This document shows positions 26,908 through 35,614 of a stretch of 64,000 nucleotides of DNA, piece after piece. The stretch's first letter is position 1. The number at the start of each line of letters is the position of its first letter. Under the pieces are notes generated by a model, which was not told where the DNA came from, did not search any database, and saw only the letters and a list, made by a program, of their open reading frames with translations. The stretch is from JABDMH01 sp965223165 (GTDB taxonomy: Bacteria > Bacteroidota > Bacteroidia > Chitinophagales > Saprospiraceae). Where the stretch lies: assembly GCA_965223165.1 (NCBI GenBank), contig CBDCVQ010000020.1:1240001-1304000 (forward strand), written 5' to 3'. Position numbers and translations under genes: made by a program.

Positions 26908-29390
26908 ATCAGACCACTAGTACTAGTGGCAAGACATACGATGTCGGGGCCATCCAAGACATCTGTGGAGGCACCTTTCTGCAATGCCCGGATCGTCACC
27001 ATGTCATCAAACATCTGCTGGTGGATAGCCGTCAACTCCATCTGCCAAAACCCACGCTCTTCTTTGCATTCAGGGGACACAAACAGGATGGTCACCAGTA
27101 CATCGAGCAGCTCTACGGAGCTGGGGTGCGATGTTTTGTCGTGTCCCAGGACGCTGATTACACCGCCTTTCCGGAGGCCAACCTACTGCTGGTCCCAGAT
27201 GTGCTGGATGCCTTGCAGCAATTGGCCCGACACCATCGGTCTCAGTTTGCGCTACCGGTGGTAGGAATCACCGGGAGCAATGGCAAGACCGTGATCAAGG
27301 AGTGGCTCGCTCATTTGTTGGCCGATACCTTTATGATTGCCAAAAGCCCAAAGAGCTACAACTCCCAAATTGGCGTACCGCTCTCCCTGTGGCTACTGAG
27401 TGCGGAGAGCACCCTGGGTCTTTTTGAAGCGGGTATCTCCCTGCCTGACGAGATGGCCCGGCTGGCATCGATGATTCAGCCCACATATGGCATTTTTAGC
27501 AATCTGGGTTCGGCACACGATGAGGGATTTGCCTCCCGCCGCACCAAGGGACAGGAGAAAGGCAAGCTCTTCCGTGATTGCGAGCGTGTGATCTACTGCC
27601 GGGACCACCCGATGATTCATGACTTGCTGGTGGATGCATCGATCCCTGCGTTTTCCTGGTCTCGACAGGACGACACGGCAGATCTCCGCGCCAGCGTAGA
27701 CAGACACGAAAAAGGAGCCGATATATGGTACCGCCAAGAGGGTGTCACCGGGCAGGTCTCGATCCCCTTTGCCGACAGCGCATCTATAGAGAATGCCCTG
27801 CATTGCCTGGCCATGCTGATCGTACTGGGCCTAGATCCGATGGAGATGGCGACACAGTTTGCCTCCTTACCCCCGGTCCGGATGCGCCTCGAGCTACGAG
27901 CGGGCCTGGGACGGTGCGAGATCATCAACGATGTGTACAATGCCGATCTGGAGTCACTGGCAGCATCCCTGAGTTTTGCTCGTCAGCAGGCCTCTCATGG
28001 GCAAACCACCATTGTACTGTCTGATCTGCTCCAGCAGTCACTCGATCCTTCTTTGCTCTATCGACAAGTGGCGGATATGCTGGAGAGCTTTGGCGTACGA
28101 CGGCTGATCGGTGTCGGGTCCGTCATCACGCAGGTACGCGATCATTTGGACCCCTCCATCGAGCAGCTCTTTTACCCGGATACGGACGCCCTATTGGATG
28201 CCTTGCCAGGCATCGCGTTTTCCGATGAATTGGTCCTCGTCAAGGGTGCCCGCTCGTTTGGCCTGGAGCGCGTGACCGACCGGCTTAGCAAGCAGCAGCA
28301 TCGCACGGTGCTTGAAGTACATCTGGGCGCCCTGGCCCGCAACATCAAGAAGATCCAGGCGCTGTTGAGGCCGGAGGTCAAGACGATGGCCATGGTCAAG
28401 GCAGCGGCGTATGGTAGCGGCTCCATCAGCCTGGTACGCTTTCTAGCCTCCCGCAGCGTGGATTATCTGGCCGTGGCGTACGCGGATGAGGGCGCCGAGC
28501 TACGAAGGGCCGGCATCGATCTGCCTATCATGGTGCTCAATACGGAGCCGCAGAGCTTGCCACTACTCACGCGATACGAGCTGGAGCCGGAGGTGTTTTC
28601 GCTGGCTCAGCTCCAGCAAGTGATCGAACATGCGCGTATGACCCAGCAGCAGATTGCGATCCACATCAAGCTGGAGACGGGCATGCACCGATTGGGCTTT
28701 ACCGCTTCTGAGGTGTCGGACCTGTCTGCCCTCCTCCGGGACCATGGCGATGTCCATGTACGCACGATCTTCAGCCATCTGGCCGCCAGCGATGACGTGG
28801 CCGAGCGGGCGTTTACCCAGTCCCAGATCCAGCGCTTTGATGAGCTATCGCAACAGCTGATGGACGGACTCTCCTACCAACCGATGCGTCACCTAGCAAA
28901 CTCACAGGCCATCGTGCACTATCCCGAGGCCCATTTTGACATGGTGCGTCTGGGCATTGGCATGTACGGTATCGGGATGCCTGATCGATTGGCGCTGGAG
29001 TCTGTACACCAATTACGGTCTTCGATTTCGCAAATCAGGCAGGTGCCCAAAGGAGCCACGATCGGCTACGGAAGAGCGGAAAGATTGGACCGCGATCGAG
29101 TGATCGCCACGGTGAGCATCGGATACGCAGACGGATTGATACGAAAAGCCGGCAATCGTCGTTATGCTCTTGTTGTAAACGGACATCGCGCACCGATCGT
29201 CGGAAATATCTGCATGGACATGACTATGATTGATGTGACCGGCCTACCAGATGTCCGCATTGGAGATCCCGTGATTGTCTTTGGCAATCGTCCGACCATC
29301 GGTCAGTTGGCCGAGGCAGCCGGCACCATTCCCTACGAAGTTTTTACCAGGATAGGCCAGCGCGTAAAACGGGTGTATGTCAACGATTGA
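26904..29390 (+). CDS. Bifunctional MurF / alanine racemase
   Basis: This fusion supplies D-alanine and uses it in peptidoglycan precursor synthesis. The N-terminal half (about 1-460) is UDP-N-acetylmuramoyl-tripeptide--D-alanyl-D-alanine ligase: ATP motif GITGSNGKTVIKEW near residue 120, NAxH-type region SNLGSAHDEGF. The C-terminal half (about 466-828) is a PLP-dependent alanine racemase with the lysine motif MVKAAAYGSGS, HIKLETGMHRLGF and the conserved VSIGYADG and GNICMDMTMIDVT segments. MurF-Alr fusions are a known trait of Bacteroidota. The 828-residue length is normal. In the fused MurF the first half should be checked for activity, since many homologues keep it as a regulatory part. 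ATG at 26904. Confidence 0.95.
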   Translation: MNQTTSTSGKTYDVGAIQDICGGTFLQCPDRHHVIKHLLVDSRQLHLPKPTLFFAFRGHKQDGHQYIEQLYGAGVRCFVVSQDADYTAFPEANLLLVPDVLDALQQLARHHRSQFALPVVGITGSNGKTVIKEWLAHLLADTFMIAKSPKSYNSQIGVPLSLWLLSAESTLGLFEAGISLPDEMARLASMIQPTYGIFSNLGSAHDEGFASRRTKGQEKGKLFRDCERVIYCRDHPMIHDLLVDASIPAFSWSRQDDTADLRASVDRHEKGADIWYRQEGVTGQVSIPFADSASIENALHCLAMLIVLGLDPMEMATQFASLPPVRMRLELRAGLGRCEIINDVYNADLESLAASLSFARQQASHGQTTIVLSDLLQQSLDPSLLYRQVADMLESFGVRRLIGVGSVITQVRDHLDPSIEQLFYPDTDALLDALPGIAFSDELVLVKGARSFGLERVTDRLSKQQHRTVLEVHLGALARNIKKIQALLRPEVKTMAMVKAAAYGSGSISLVRFLASRSVDYLAVAYADEGAELRRAGIDLPIMVLNTEPQSLPLLTRYELEPEVFSLAQLQQVIEHARMTQQQIAIHIKLETGMHRLGFTASEVSDLSALLRDHGDVHVRTIFSHLAASDDVAERAFTQSQIQRFDELSQQLMDGLSYQPMRHLANSQAIVHYPEAHFDMVRLGIGMYGIGMPDRLALESVHQLRSSISQIRQVPKGATIGYGRAERLDRDRVIATVSIGYADGLIRKAGNRRYALVVNGHRAPIVGNICMDMTMIDVTGLPDVRIGDPVIVFGNRPTIGQLAEAAGTIPYEVFTRIGQRVKRVYVND

Positions 29391-29426
29391 GCGGAGTACT
29401 CCAATGGATTAATGTAGCCAAATTTG

Positions 29427-29434
29427 TATTTTTG
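29427..29434 (+). promoter_or_regulatory. Candidate -7 box of the periplasmic chaperone operon
   Basis: TATTTTTG matches TAnnTTTG and lies 34 bp before the ATG at 29469. No clear -33 element was found at the right distance. Confidence 0.42.
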
Positions 29435-29468
29435 TGCCCCAAATTCACCGTCTAGTAAAGCACTAATT

Positions 29469-31412
29469 ATGAAGCTCTTAAAGTCTCTTAGCGTTAGTCT
29501 TCTCCTGTCGCTGAGCCTCAATGCGACGGGTCAGGATCGCGTGCTCTTTACCGTAGAGGATGAGCCGGTGATGCTTGATGAGTTCTTGTACATCTACGAG
29601 AAAACCAATCGCGACGATGCCGATTTTTCGGAGGCATCGGTGCAGGAATATCTCGACCTCTACAAGAAGTTTAAGCTGAAGGTGTACAAGGCGCGGGAGA
29701 TGCAACTGGACACGATCCAGGCCTTGCAAGACGAGCTGGCGGGCTATCGCAAGCAACTTGCCAACTCCTATCTTTCGGATCGGGAAGTCTTGGGCGATCT
29801 CACTCGCGAGGCCTATGACCGGATGCAGCAAGATGTAAGCTTCAGCCACATCCTGTTTAAGGTGCCGGCCGCTGCCTCCGAGAGCCTCGAAACACAAGTG
29901 TACGAACGTGCACTATCCGTCTTGGAACGCCTGCGCGCCGGGGAGGACTTCGCCACGGTGGCCACGGAGGTATCGGAAGACGAATCTGCCAAGAAAAACC
30001 GGGGGCAAGTGGGTTATGTCACCGCCATGCTGCCCGATGGCTTCTACGAGCTGGAGAACACCCTCTACACCCTGCCGGGGGGTACCTACTCCCGACCGGT
30101 GCGTAGCAAGCTGGGATATCACATCGTCAAGGTAAACTCCAAGCGTGCGGCAAGAGGCGAGATCGAAGTAGCCCAAATATTGATCCGATCAGGTCGAGGC
30201 AAGAACTCAAAAGCCCGGATTGACTCCCTGCACCAACTGATCATGGACGGCGCCAACTTTGAAGAGGTGGCACGACAGTACTCTGAAGACAAGCAGACGG
30301 CAAGCCGGGGAGGGTACCTGGGCTTTTTTGGTATCAACAAATACGAGAGCATATTTGAAAACACCGCTTTTCGACTGCGAGAAGACGGAGCCATCAGCCG
30401 GCCGATCAAGACAAGCATTGGATGGCACATCATTAAGCGCCTCAGTGTCAAGCCCAAGCTGGCTTATGAAGAAGTGCGCAGAAGCCTGGAAGCCAAGGTG
30501 AAAGAAGACGGCAGATTTGCCATTGCAGAAGCATCCCTGCTCGACAAAGTGAAGGACGAAAATGGATATGAAGCGTTGGACTGGGACAAGTCAAAGTTCT
30601 TGGCAGAGATCGGTGGCGACTTTCTGACCTACAAATGGAAGGCTCCCGAGCACGTGACCGTCCAACCCATCTACCGCATCGGTGACCGATATGGCACCAC
30701 CGACGATCTGGTGCAATACCTCTCGAAGAATACAGCTACCCGACTGCGGCTAAATCGCTCGCAACAAGCCCTACCCGCGCTAGAAGAACTGGTGGATGAG
30801 TTTATTGTGGAGGGGATCACCCAATTTGAAGAGGACCAGTTGGAGGAGAAATTTCCGGAGTTTAAAGCTTTGATGCGCGAATATCGGGAGGGCATTCTCC
30901 TGTTTGAAGCCACCAAGATGAAAGTCTGGGACAAGGCTTCCAGCGATACGGTCGGTCTAAAGTCGTTTTACCGATCTCATCCAGATCGATATCGATGGCC
31001 TGCTCGAGCCCTCGTCGAGACCATCACCATCAACAGCGGAGATGCCGGCCAGGTGGCCAAAGTGTCCAAGCGCTTGTCCAAGTGGTCCGGGCAGAAACTG
31101 CTCAAGAAATTTAACCGAAAGGAAGAAGTAGTCCGGATCCAAAGCCGGCTGGTCGATGAGGATCAGCTGGAGGAGGGACTTTCCCTGGAAAAATATGCCA
31201 CGTCAACCCCCATGCCGGCAGCCGACCAAGGGTCGACGGTCGTCAAGCGGGTAGCTCAAATCATCCCTCCCAAGCGCAAGACGATGGATGAAGCCCGGGG
31301 CTATATCATTGCCGACTACCAAGATCATCTCGAAAAAGCCTGGGTGGATGAACTGATGAATGATTATGAGGTGGTTGTCAATCAAGATGTGCTCTCTTCC
31401 ATCGTCAAGTAG
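29469..31412 (+). CDS. Periplasmic peptidyl-prolyl isomerase, two PpiC/parvulin domains
   Basis: The 647-residue protein begins with a signal peptide (MKLLKSLSVSLLLSLSLNA, cleaved near TGQ). A SurA-like N-terminal chaperone region (about 20-110) precedes two parvulin rotamase domains. The first starts at VSFSHILFKVPA (about residue 125) and the second at EVAQILIRSGRG (about residue 235). The family pattern of a paired SxHIL strand and GxLGxF/GxxGYV loops is visible in both (GQVGYVTAMLPDGF and GGYLGFFGINKYE). A long C-terminal part follows without a recognised domain. It probably assists folding of outer-membrane proteins. It is the first gene of a three-gene operon; the next gene overlaps its end by 26 bp. 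Start ATG at 29469, where the signal peptide begins. Confidence 0.87.
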   Translation: MKLLKSLSVSLLLSLSLNATGQDRVLFTVEDEPVMLDEFLYIYEKTNRDDADFSEASVQEYLDLYKKFKLKVYKAREMQLDTIQALQDELAGYRKQLANSYLSDREVLGDLTREAYDRMQQDVSFSHILFKVPAAASESLETQVYERALSVLERLRAGEDFATVATEVSEDESAKKNRGQVGYVTAMLPDGFYELENTLYTLPGGTYSRPVRSKLGYHIVKVNSKRAARGEIEVAQILIRSGRGKNSKARIDSLHQLIMDGANFEEVARQYSEDKQTASRGGYLGFFGINKYESIFENTAFRLREDGAISRPIKTSIGWHIIKRLSVKPKLAYEEVRRSLEAKVKEDGRFAIAEASLLDKVKDENGYEALDWDKSKFLAEIGGDFLTYKWKAPEHVTVQPIYRIGDRYGTTDDLVQYLSKNTATRLRLNRSQQALPALEELVDEFIVEGITQFEEDQLEEKFPEFKALMREYREGILLFEATKMKVWDKASSDTVGLKSFYRSHPDRYRWPARALVETITINSGDAGQVAKVSKRLSKWSGQKLLKKFNRKEEVVRIQSRLVDEDQLEEGLSLEKYATSTPMPAADQGSTVVKRVAQIIPPKRKTMDEARGYIIADYQDHLEKAWVDELMNDYEVVVNQDVLSSIVK

Positions 31413-32271
31413 GGTCGTGGCTTGCCTCGCCGTACTGCTGGCGAGTCTGGCTGGAATACTGGGGGGATGCCAGATAGACGGCAAGGAGCCAAACGACGTC
31501 TTGCTCGCCCGGGTATTCGACAAGCGGCTCTATCTGTCGGAAGTAAGGGAGATCATTCCGACGCAAAGCACTGCGGAAGATAGCATCCTGGTGCTCAATG
31601 CCTACATCGAGCGCTGGATCAAGGAGAGCCTGATGATGCATGAGGCGGAGCGAAGTATCCCTGCCGATCTGGAGATCGACGAGCTGGTCAAAGACTACAA
31701 ATCGTCGCTCATCATGCACCAATACGAGAAGCTGATGGTAGAGTCACTGCTCGATACCGTAATCGGCGAGCCGGAGCTGGTCGATTATTACCAAGCCAAC
31801 AAATCACAGTATCTCCTGGAGTCGATTATCGTCCAGTGTAGGCTGTTGAAGCTGCCCTACGAGTGCCCGATCGAGGCGGTGGAGAAGGTGGAAGCCCTGT
31901 GGGAAAGCACCGACGAGGCAGATATGGACACGCTCATGGGCCTGGCAAATCTCTACGCTACCGCGTACTTCTTGAGTGATAGTCTGTGGTACGAGCTGAA
32001 TCAGATCAGCAAAGAGATGCCACAGGGAGCCATCAATGAGCATGTGATTCGAAACAACAAGGTATTTGAGCTCAGCAACGACGATTATTATTATTTTCTT
32101 AAAATCCTGGATATCAAGGACAAAAAGGAAGTGGCACCGTTAACCTATATTCGGGATCAGGCTTCGCAGGTGATTTTGCATGAGCGAAAAATCGCGCTCT
32201 TGGAAAAGCTAAAGAACGACCTGTATGAACGTGCGGCATCCCGCAACCTGGTAAAACTGTTTACAGAATGA
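31387..32271 (+). CDS. Lipoprotein resembling a parvulin-type chaperone without an isomerase domain
   Basis: This 294-residue protein has a lipoprotein signal: a hydrophobic core (VVACLAVLLASLAGI) ending in the lipobox LGGC with Cys28. The following region (about 40-160) resembles the helical SurA_N chaperone module, with the downstream ELVDYYQANKSQYLLES pattern typical of the linker before a parvulin domain, but the active-site loops of a rotamase are not evident. It lies between a two-domain PpiC protein and a SurA-like protein, overlapping the first by 26 bp and the second by 4 bp (ATGA). Probable role: membrane-tethered partner in outer-membrane protein folding (inference). Of three in-frame ATGs (31360, 31366, 31387) the last gives the cleanest signal peptide. 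Confidence 0.75.
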   Translation: MCSLPSSSRVVACLAVLLASLAGILGGCQIDGKEPNDVLLARVFDKRLYLSEVREIIPTQSTAEDSILVLNAYIERWIKESLMMHEAERSIPADLEIDELVKDYKSSLIMHQYEKLMVESLLDTVIGEPELVDYYQANKSQYLLESIIVQCRLLKLPYECPIEAVEKVEALWESTDEADMDTLMGLANLYATAYFLSDSLWYELNQISKEMPQGAINEHVIRNNKVFELSNDDYYYFLKILDIKDKKEVAPLTYIRDQASQVILHERKIALLEKLKNDLYERAASRNLVKLFTE

Positions 32272-33629
32272 GACACATCTATGTACTAGCACTATGTCTG
32301 ACGTCCAGCCTGCTGACGGGTCAGGAGCGGGCCATCATTGATCAGATTGTGGCCACGGTGGGTGACGAGGTCATCTTGCTATCCGATGTCGAAGAGCAAT
32401 TTGCCTACGATGCTGAGCGACGGGGATTTCTGCCAGAAGATGCCAAGTGCAACATCCTCGAAGGCATCATGATTCAAAAGCTGCTGGTCAACCAAGCCAA
32501 GTTGGACAGTGTCATCGTAGAGGAGGATGTAGTGGAGCAGCAACTGTCCTCCCGGATTGACTATATCCTGGGGCTGATGAACAACGACATCACCCAATTT
32601 GAAGAGTACTACGGCAAGAGTGTGGCTGCGGTGCGCAACGAGATGCGGGAGGATATGCGCGGTCAGATCACCGCCGAACGGATGCAGGCCTCGGTGATCG
32701 AAAATGTACGGATCACCCCTTCGGAGGTCAAGGCCTACTTTGATCGTATCCCAAAAGATAGCCTGCCGTATTTCAGCTCCGAAGTCGAGATTGGCGAAAT
32801 CGTGGTCAATCCCAAGGTCAATGCGGTCGAGCGCGAGAAAGCGCTGACCAAATTGCAGGACCTTCGAGATCAGATCTTGGCGGGCGCTGACTTTGCCTCC
32901 CTGGCCACCAAACACTCCGATGACTTGGGCTCTGCTCGCATCGGAGGAGATCTGGGGCTGCAGCAAAGAGGTAAGTTTGTGCCCGAGTTTGAGGCGGCTG
33001 CGTACAACCTGGAAGAAGGTGAGCTAAGCGAAATCGTGGAGACCGAATTTGGCTTTCATCTCATCGAGATGATCGAGCGTCGGGGTAATCTCATCCACAC
33101 CCGACATATCCTGATCAAACCCAACATCACCGATGATGATCTGCTCAAGGCCAGGGTCTACCTCGACTCGGTCCGGACGGCATTTCTTGACGACACCATC
33201 AGCTTTGAGGGCATGGTCAAAATCTATTCGGATGAGGATCTCCAGAGCTACAATAATGGAGGCCGGATGATCAATCCTGCCACAGGTAATACCTTCTTTG
33301 AGACCGCTGAGTTGGATCCGGACATCTTCTTTGCCATTGATACGCTGGACATTGGCGAGATCACGCGGCCCATCGAATTTGCGAAACCCACAGGAGATAT
33401 CGCCTATCGCATTGTCCTGCTGCAGTCGAGGACCGATCCGCATCAGGCCAACTTGCAGCAAGACTACACGAAGATCAAAGAAGCTGCCATTCAAGCCTCT
33501 AAGTCGGAGTATCTCAATGAATGGTTGGATGACAAGGTGCAGTCCACCTTCGTGGAGGTCAATCCGGGCCTGCTCCAAAAGTGTGCCAGCCTATCCAAGT
33601 GGAGCAAAAAGAAGGTACTCACCCCGTAG
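32268..33629 (+). CDS. SurA-like periplasmic chaperone / peptidyl-prolyl isomerase
   Basis: The 453-residue protein has a signal peptide (MRHIYVLALCLTSSLLTGQ) followed by the characteristic SurA start DQIVATVGDEVILLSDVEEQ. The N-terminal helical chaperone domain spans about 20-165. Two parvulin domains follow, from EVEIGEIVVNPK (about 175) with the loop GGDLGLQQRGKFVPEFE, and from IHTRHILIKPNI (about 275). SurA escorts unfolded outer-membrane proteins to the BAM complex; with SprA and other large barrels encoded here, such a chaperone is needed. It is the last gene of the ppiC-lipoprotein-surA operon, with a 4-bp overlap at its start, and is convergent with the DUF4861 gene. Confidence 0.9.
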   Translation: MRHIYVLALCLTSSLLTGQERAIIDQIVATVGDEVILLSDVEEQFAYDAERRGFLPEDAKCNILEGIMIQKLLVNQAKLDSVIVEEDVVEQQLSSRIDYILGLMNNDITQFEEYYGKSVAAVRNEMREDMRGQITAERMQASVIENVRITPSEVKAYFDRIPKDSLPYFSSEVEIGEIVVNPKVNAVEREKALTKLQDLRDQILAGADFASLATKHSDDLGSARIGGDLGLQQRGKFVPEFEAAAYNLEEGELSEIVETEFGFHLIEMIERRGNLIHTRHILIKPNITDDDLLKARVYLDSVRTAFLDDTISFEGMVKIYSDEDLQSYNNGGRMINPATGNTFFETAELDPDIFFAIDTLDIGEITRPIEFAKPTGDIAYRIVLLQSRTDPHQANLQQDYTKIKEAAIQASKSEYLNEWLDDKVQSTFVEVNPGLLQKCASLSKWSKKKVLTP

Positions 33630-33682
33630 GAGGCTGTTGAAATCCGGGCTCCTTAGGACAAGGCCACCTATCCGTCATCGGT

Positions 33683-34867
33683 CTAGTGCTGTGCCCACTG
33701 CACCTGGACCGAGGGAGGTTGGTCATAGGCCATGGCATAATGACGGACAAATCCGATAAACTGCGATTCTTCAAAGATCAGCCGTCTACCACCCACCCAG
33801 GCGGCCAAGAAGCGGTACTGCACCGCTCCATCAATGGGCGTGGCCAGATAGAAGAAGTCTTGCTCGTCCTCTCGATAGTGGTCCACCTCGTACTTGTCGT
33901 GCACCAACAGCGCCATCCCCAGCTGATCCCCATCGGCAGATTGTAGCCCGTAGGTATAGCCAAAGTGGGTGCCGCCATTTTTGCCCTGGGTAAAGTCCGA
34001 GGCTTCCGGATGTCTGGGCAGACCAAAGGCCATCTGAAGATTGAGATCGGTGGGATTGATCAGCTCCATGTCCACCTGCGCCCAGTGCTGGCCGGCCGTC
34101 ATCTGCCACTTCAAGAGTATGTCTACCTTCTCATCTCGTACCGGGATGCCCAGTATCCGTATATGCACTTCCGCTCGCAATGGACCATCAGCAATCACCT
34201 CGTACGATCGCTCGTCAAAGGTGTTGAATCGGATGATCTCACTCTGGTCGTACAAGGCCGGCCCCCCGACACCAAGGCCACTGCCTTCATCCAGGATGTC
34301 ACCCCCCCATCGGGCCAATGGGCTGAGGGGCGCCTGGACCGTATCCAGGAGCAGCGCGGCGGTGTTCTTGCCAATGATGTCAAAGCCAAAGGGCGCGTTC
34401 AGCACCGACCGATACGCGATAAAGTCATTTTCTATGATGACACCGCCAAGCGCAAACGGATTGGCTCCGGTGAAGGAAAATTGCTCGATGGAAGCTCCGT
34501 CCGTACCCCGGGTGATCACCTGCACGCCCTGGCTAGACGCCTGGGTGAATCCGTCCGTGGGTTCCGCCGTCAAGACCTTGTATGCGCCCGGCGCCAGATC
34601 CACTTGAAAGTACATCTTGTCGGGAATGTCATTGCTGTTTCGATCCTCCAATTGGACGGGTATGACCGTCGCATCATCGCGAATCTCAAAAGCGGTTGAC
34701 GTGGCCAAAAGGTCGACGTCTACCCCAAACTGCTTTACGCTGTCCAGACCATCATTGGAGACCGTGATTTGAAACAGCGCGCTGGACCCGGCATGGCCGC
34801 CTGGCGCCGTACCACAATTCCAATACATCACGGCAATGACGATTGACAGAAGGCCTAGTCTCTTCAT
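33683..34867 (-). CDS. DUF4861 family secreted protein
   Basis: The 394-residue protein begins with a hydrophobic signal (MKRLGLLSIVIAVMYWNC); Cys18 may be lipidated, although the lipobox YWNC is weak. The body matches what I know of DUF4861 proteins: an N-terminal beta-rich stretch (LFQITVSNDGLDSV), the segment IENDFIAYRSVLNAPFGFDI, YDQSEIIRFNTFDERSYEVI and HVRILGIPV, and a C-terminal MAYDQP. The family is common in polysaccharide-degrading Bacteroidota, where members are suspected of acting on glycans; the reaction is not established. No SusC/D pair or glycoside hydrolase is adjacent. The ATG at 34867 was preferred to a GTG three codons upstream. It follows the next gene by 9 bp. Confidence 0.72.
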   Translation of the reverse strand: MKRLGLLSIVIAVMYWNCGTAPGGHAGSSALFQITVSNDGLDSVKQFGVDVDLLATSTAFEIRDDATVIPVQLEDRNSNDIPDKMYFQVDLAPGAYKVLTAEPTDGFTQASSQGVQVITRGTDGASIEQFSFTGANPFALGGVIIENDFIAYRSVLNAPFGFDIIGKNTAALLLDTVQAPLSPLARWGGDILDEGSGLGVGGPALYDQSEIIRFNTFDERSYEVIADGPLRAEVHIRILGIPVRDEKVDILLKWQMTAGQHWAQVDMELINPTDLNLQMAFGLPRHPEASDFTQGKNGGTHFGYTYGLQSADGDQLGMALLVHDKYEVDHYREDEQDFFYLATPIDGAVQYRFLAAWVGGRRLIFEESQFIGFVRHYAMAYDQPPSVQVQWAQH

Positions 34868-34876
34868 CGCATCCAC

Positions 34877-35416
34877 CTATTTTTTGTTGGGCTGAAGCAT
34901 GCCTGCTCTGCCCACGCCGGTTTGAAATCCAATGGCTTGCGGAACATTGTCATCGTAATCCTCCCAAGCGATAATCTCCTTGAGAAACTCCTCTGCATGA
35001 CGCAGGATGAAGGGTGGCTTCAGTTCTTCGGGCCGCAAAATCTCCACCGATTTGGGCGGTTGGGGCTTACCCAGACTCTCGATAAAGGGCAATACGATCG
35101 ACACCATGACTTTGCCATTGAACAGCTGCTGGTAGATCAGCATCCCATTGGATTTGATCAGATGCCGCTGCGCCTTGCCGATGGTCTCGCTGATGCCACT
35201 TTCTACCTGACCCAATGTCAATACGATGGCTTCCAGATTTTGCAATTCGTCCTTGACTTCCACCTCGCCCGGGAGTCCGGTCTCATCGATCACCCGTTGT
35301 AACTGACCGCGGATCATCTCTCGCAGACTCTCCTTCCACTCGGTCCGATACTGGCTGGTCTTGGCAAGGAGGGCCAGGTATTTCGCTGCTTTCTTCTTCA
35401 GGTTCCGGTATTCCAT
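34877..35416 (-). CDS. Protein of unknown function, helical, probably cytoplasmic
   Basis: I do not recognise this 179-residue protein. It starts MEYRNLKKKAAKYLALLAKT, is rich in Lys, Glu and Leu, and has no signal peptide or membrane segment. The first 80 residues look like amphipathic helices. The second half contains GKVMVSIVLPFIESLGKPQP, a proline-rich stretch KPQPPKSVEILRPEELKPPF and a terminal ...VGRAGMLQPNKK. Its 9-bp spacing to the DUF4861 gene suggests one transcript. The start ATG at 35416 was chosen because the 13 codons upstream lack an ATG. Codon use looks like the surrounding core genes, so it is probably real. Confidence 0.6.
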   Translation of the reverse strand: MEYRNLKKKAAKYLALLAKTSQYRTEWKESLREMIRGQLQRVIDETGLPGEVEVKDELQNLEAIVLTLGQVESGISETIGKAQRHLIKSNGMLIYQQLFNGKVMVSIVLPFIESLGKPQPPKSVEILRPEELKPPFILRHAEEFLKEIIAWEDYDDNVPQAIGFQTGVGRAGMLQPNKK

Positions 35417-35550
35417 GCAGGCTGCTTTGGCGCGAAGATATAGGGAATTCCGCACTTCCCGGCCATAGCGGCGACGGCCAGCGTGGCCGTAAAACAGGCG
35501 ATCTCAATTGTGGCTCAAAATGTGCTACTAATCGGACAATATGCCTGATA

Positions 35551-35588
35551 TTAGACGTTGATACAAGTACATGCATTCGATTAGACGT
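35551..35588 (+). repeat. Direct repeat TTAGACGT upstream of the porU-like gene
   Basis: The octamer TTAGACGT occurs at 35551-35558 and again at 35581-35588, exactly 30 bp (about three helical turns) apart. The second copy runs directly into the -7 box of the sortase gene. Two same-face sites at a promoter suggest a dimeric activator or repressor site (inference). Confidence 0.35.
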
Positions 35589-35595
35589 AATTTTG
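35588..35595 (+). promoter_or_regulatory. Candidate -7 box of the porU-like gene
   Basis: TAATTTTG matches TAnnTTTG and ends 19 bp before the ATG at 35615. The nearest upstream TTG is 27 bp away, longer than usual. Confidence 0.4.
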
Positions 35596-35614
35596 CTTGT
35601 TTAATGTATTGAGG

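Noticed and set aside
33630..33682. Insertion-sequence end (GAGGCTGTTGAAATCC resembles some IS termini)
   Set aside because: Only a short fragment between two convergent genes, with no partner inverted repeat, transposase or target duplication.
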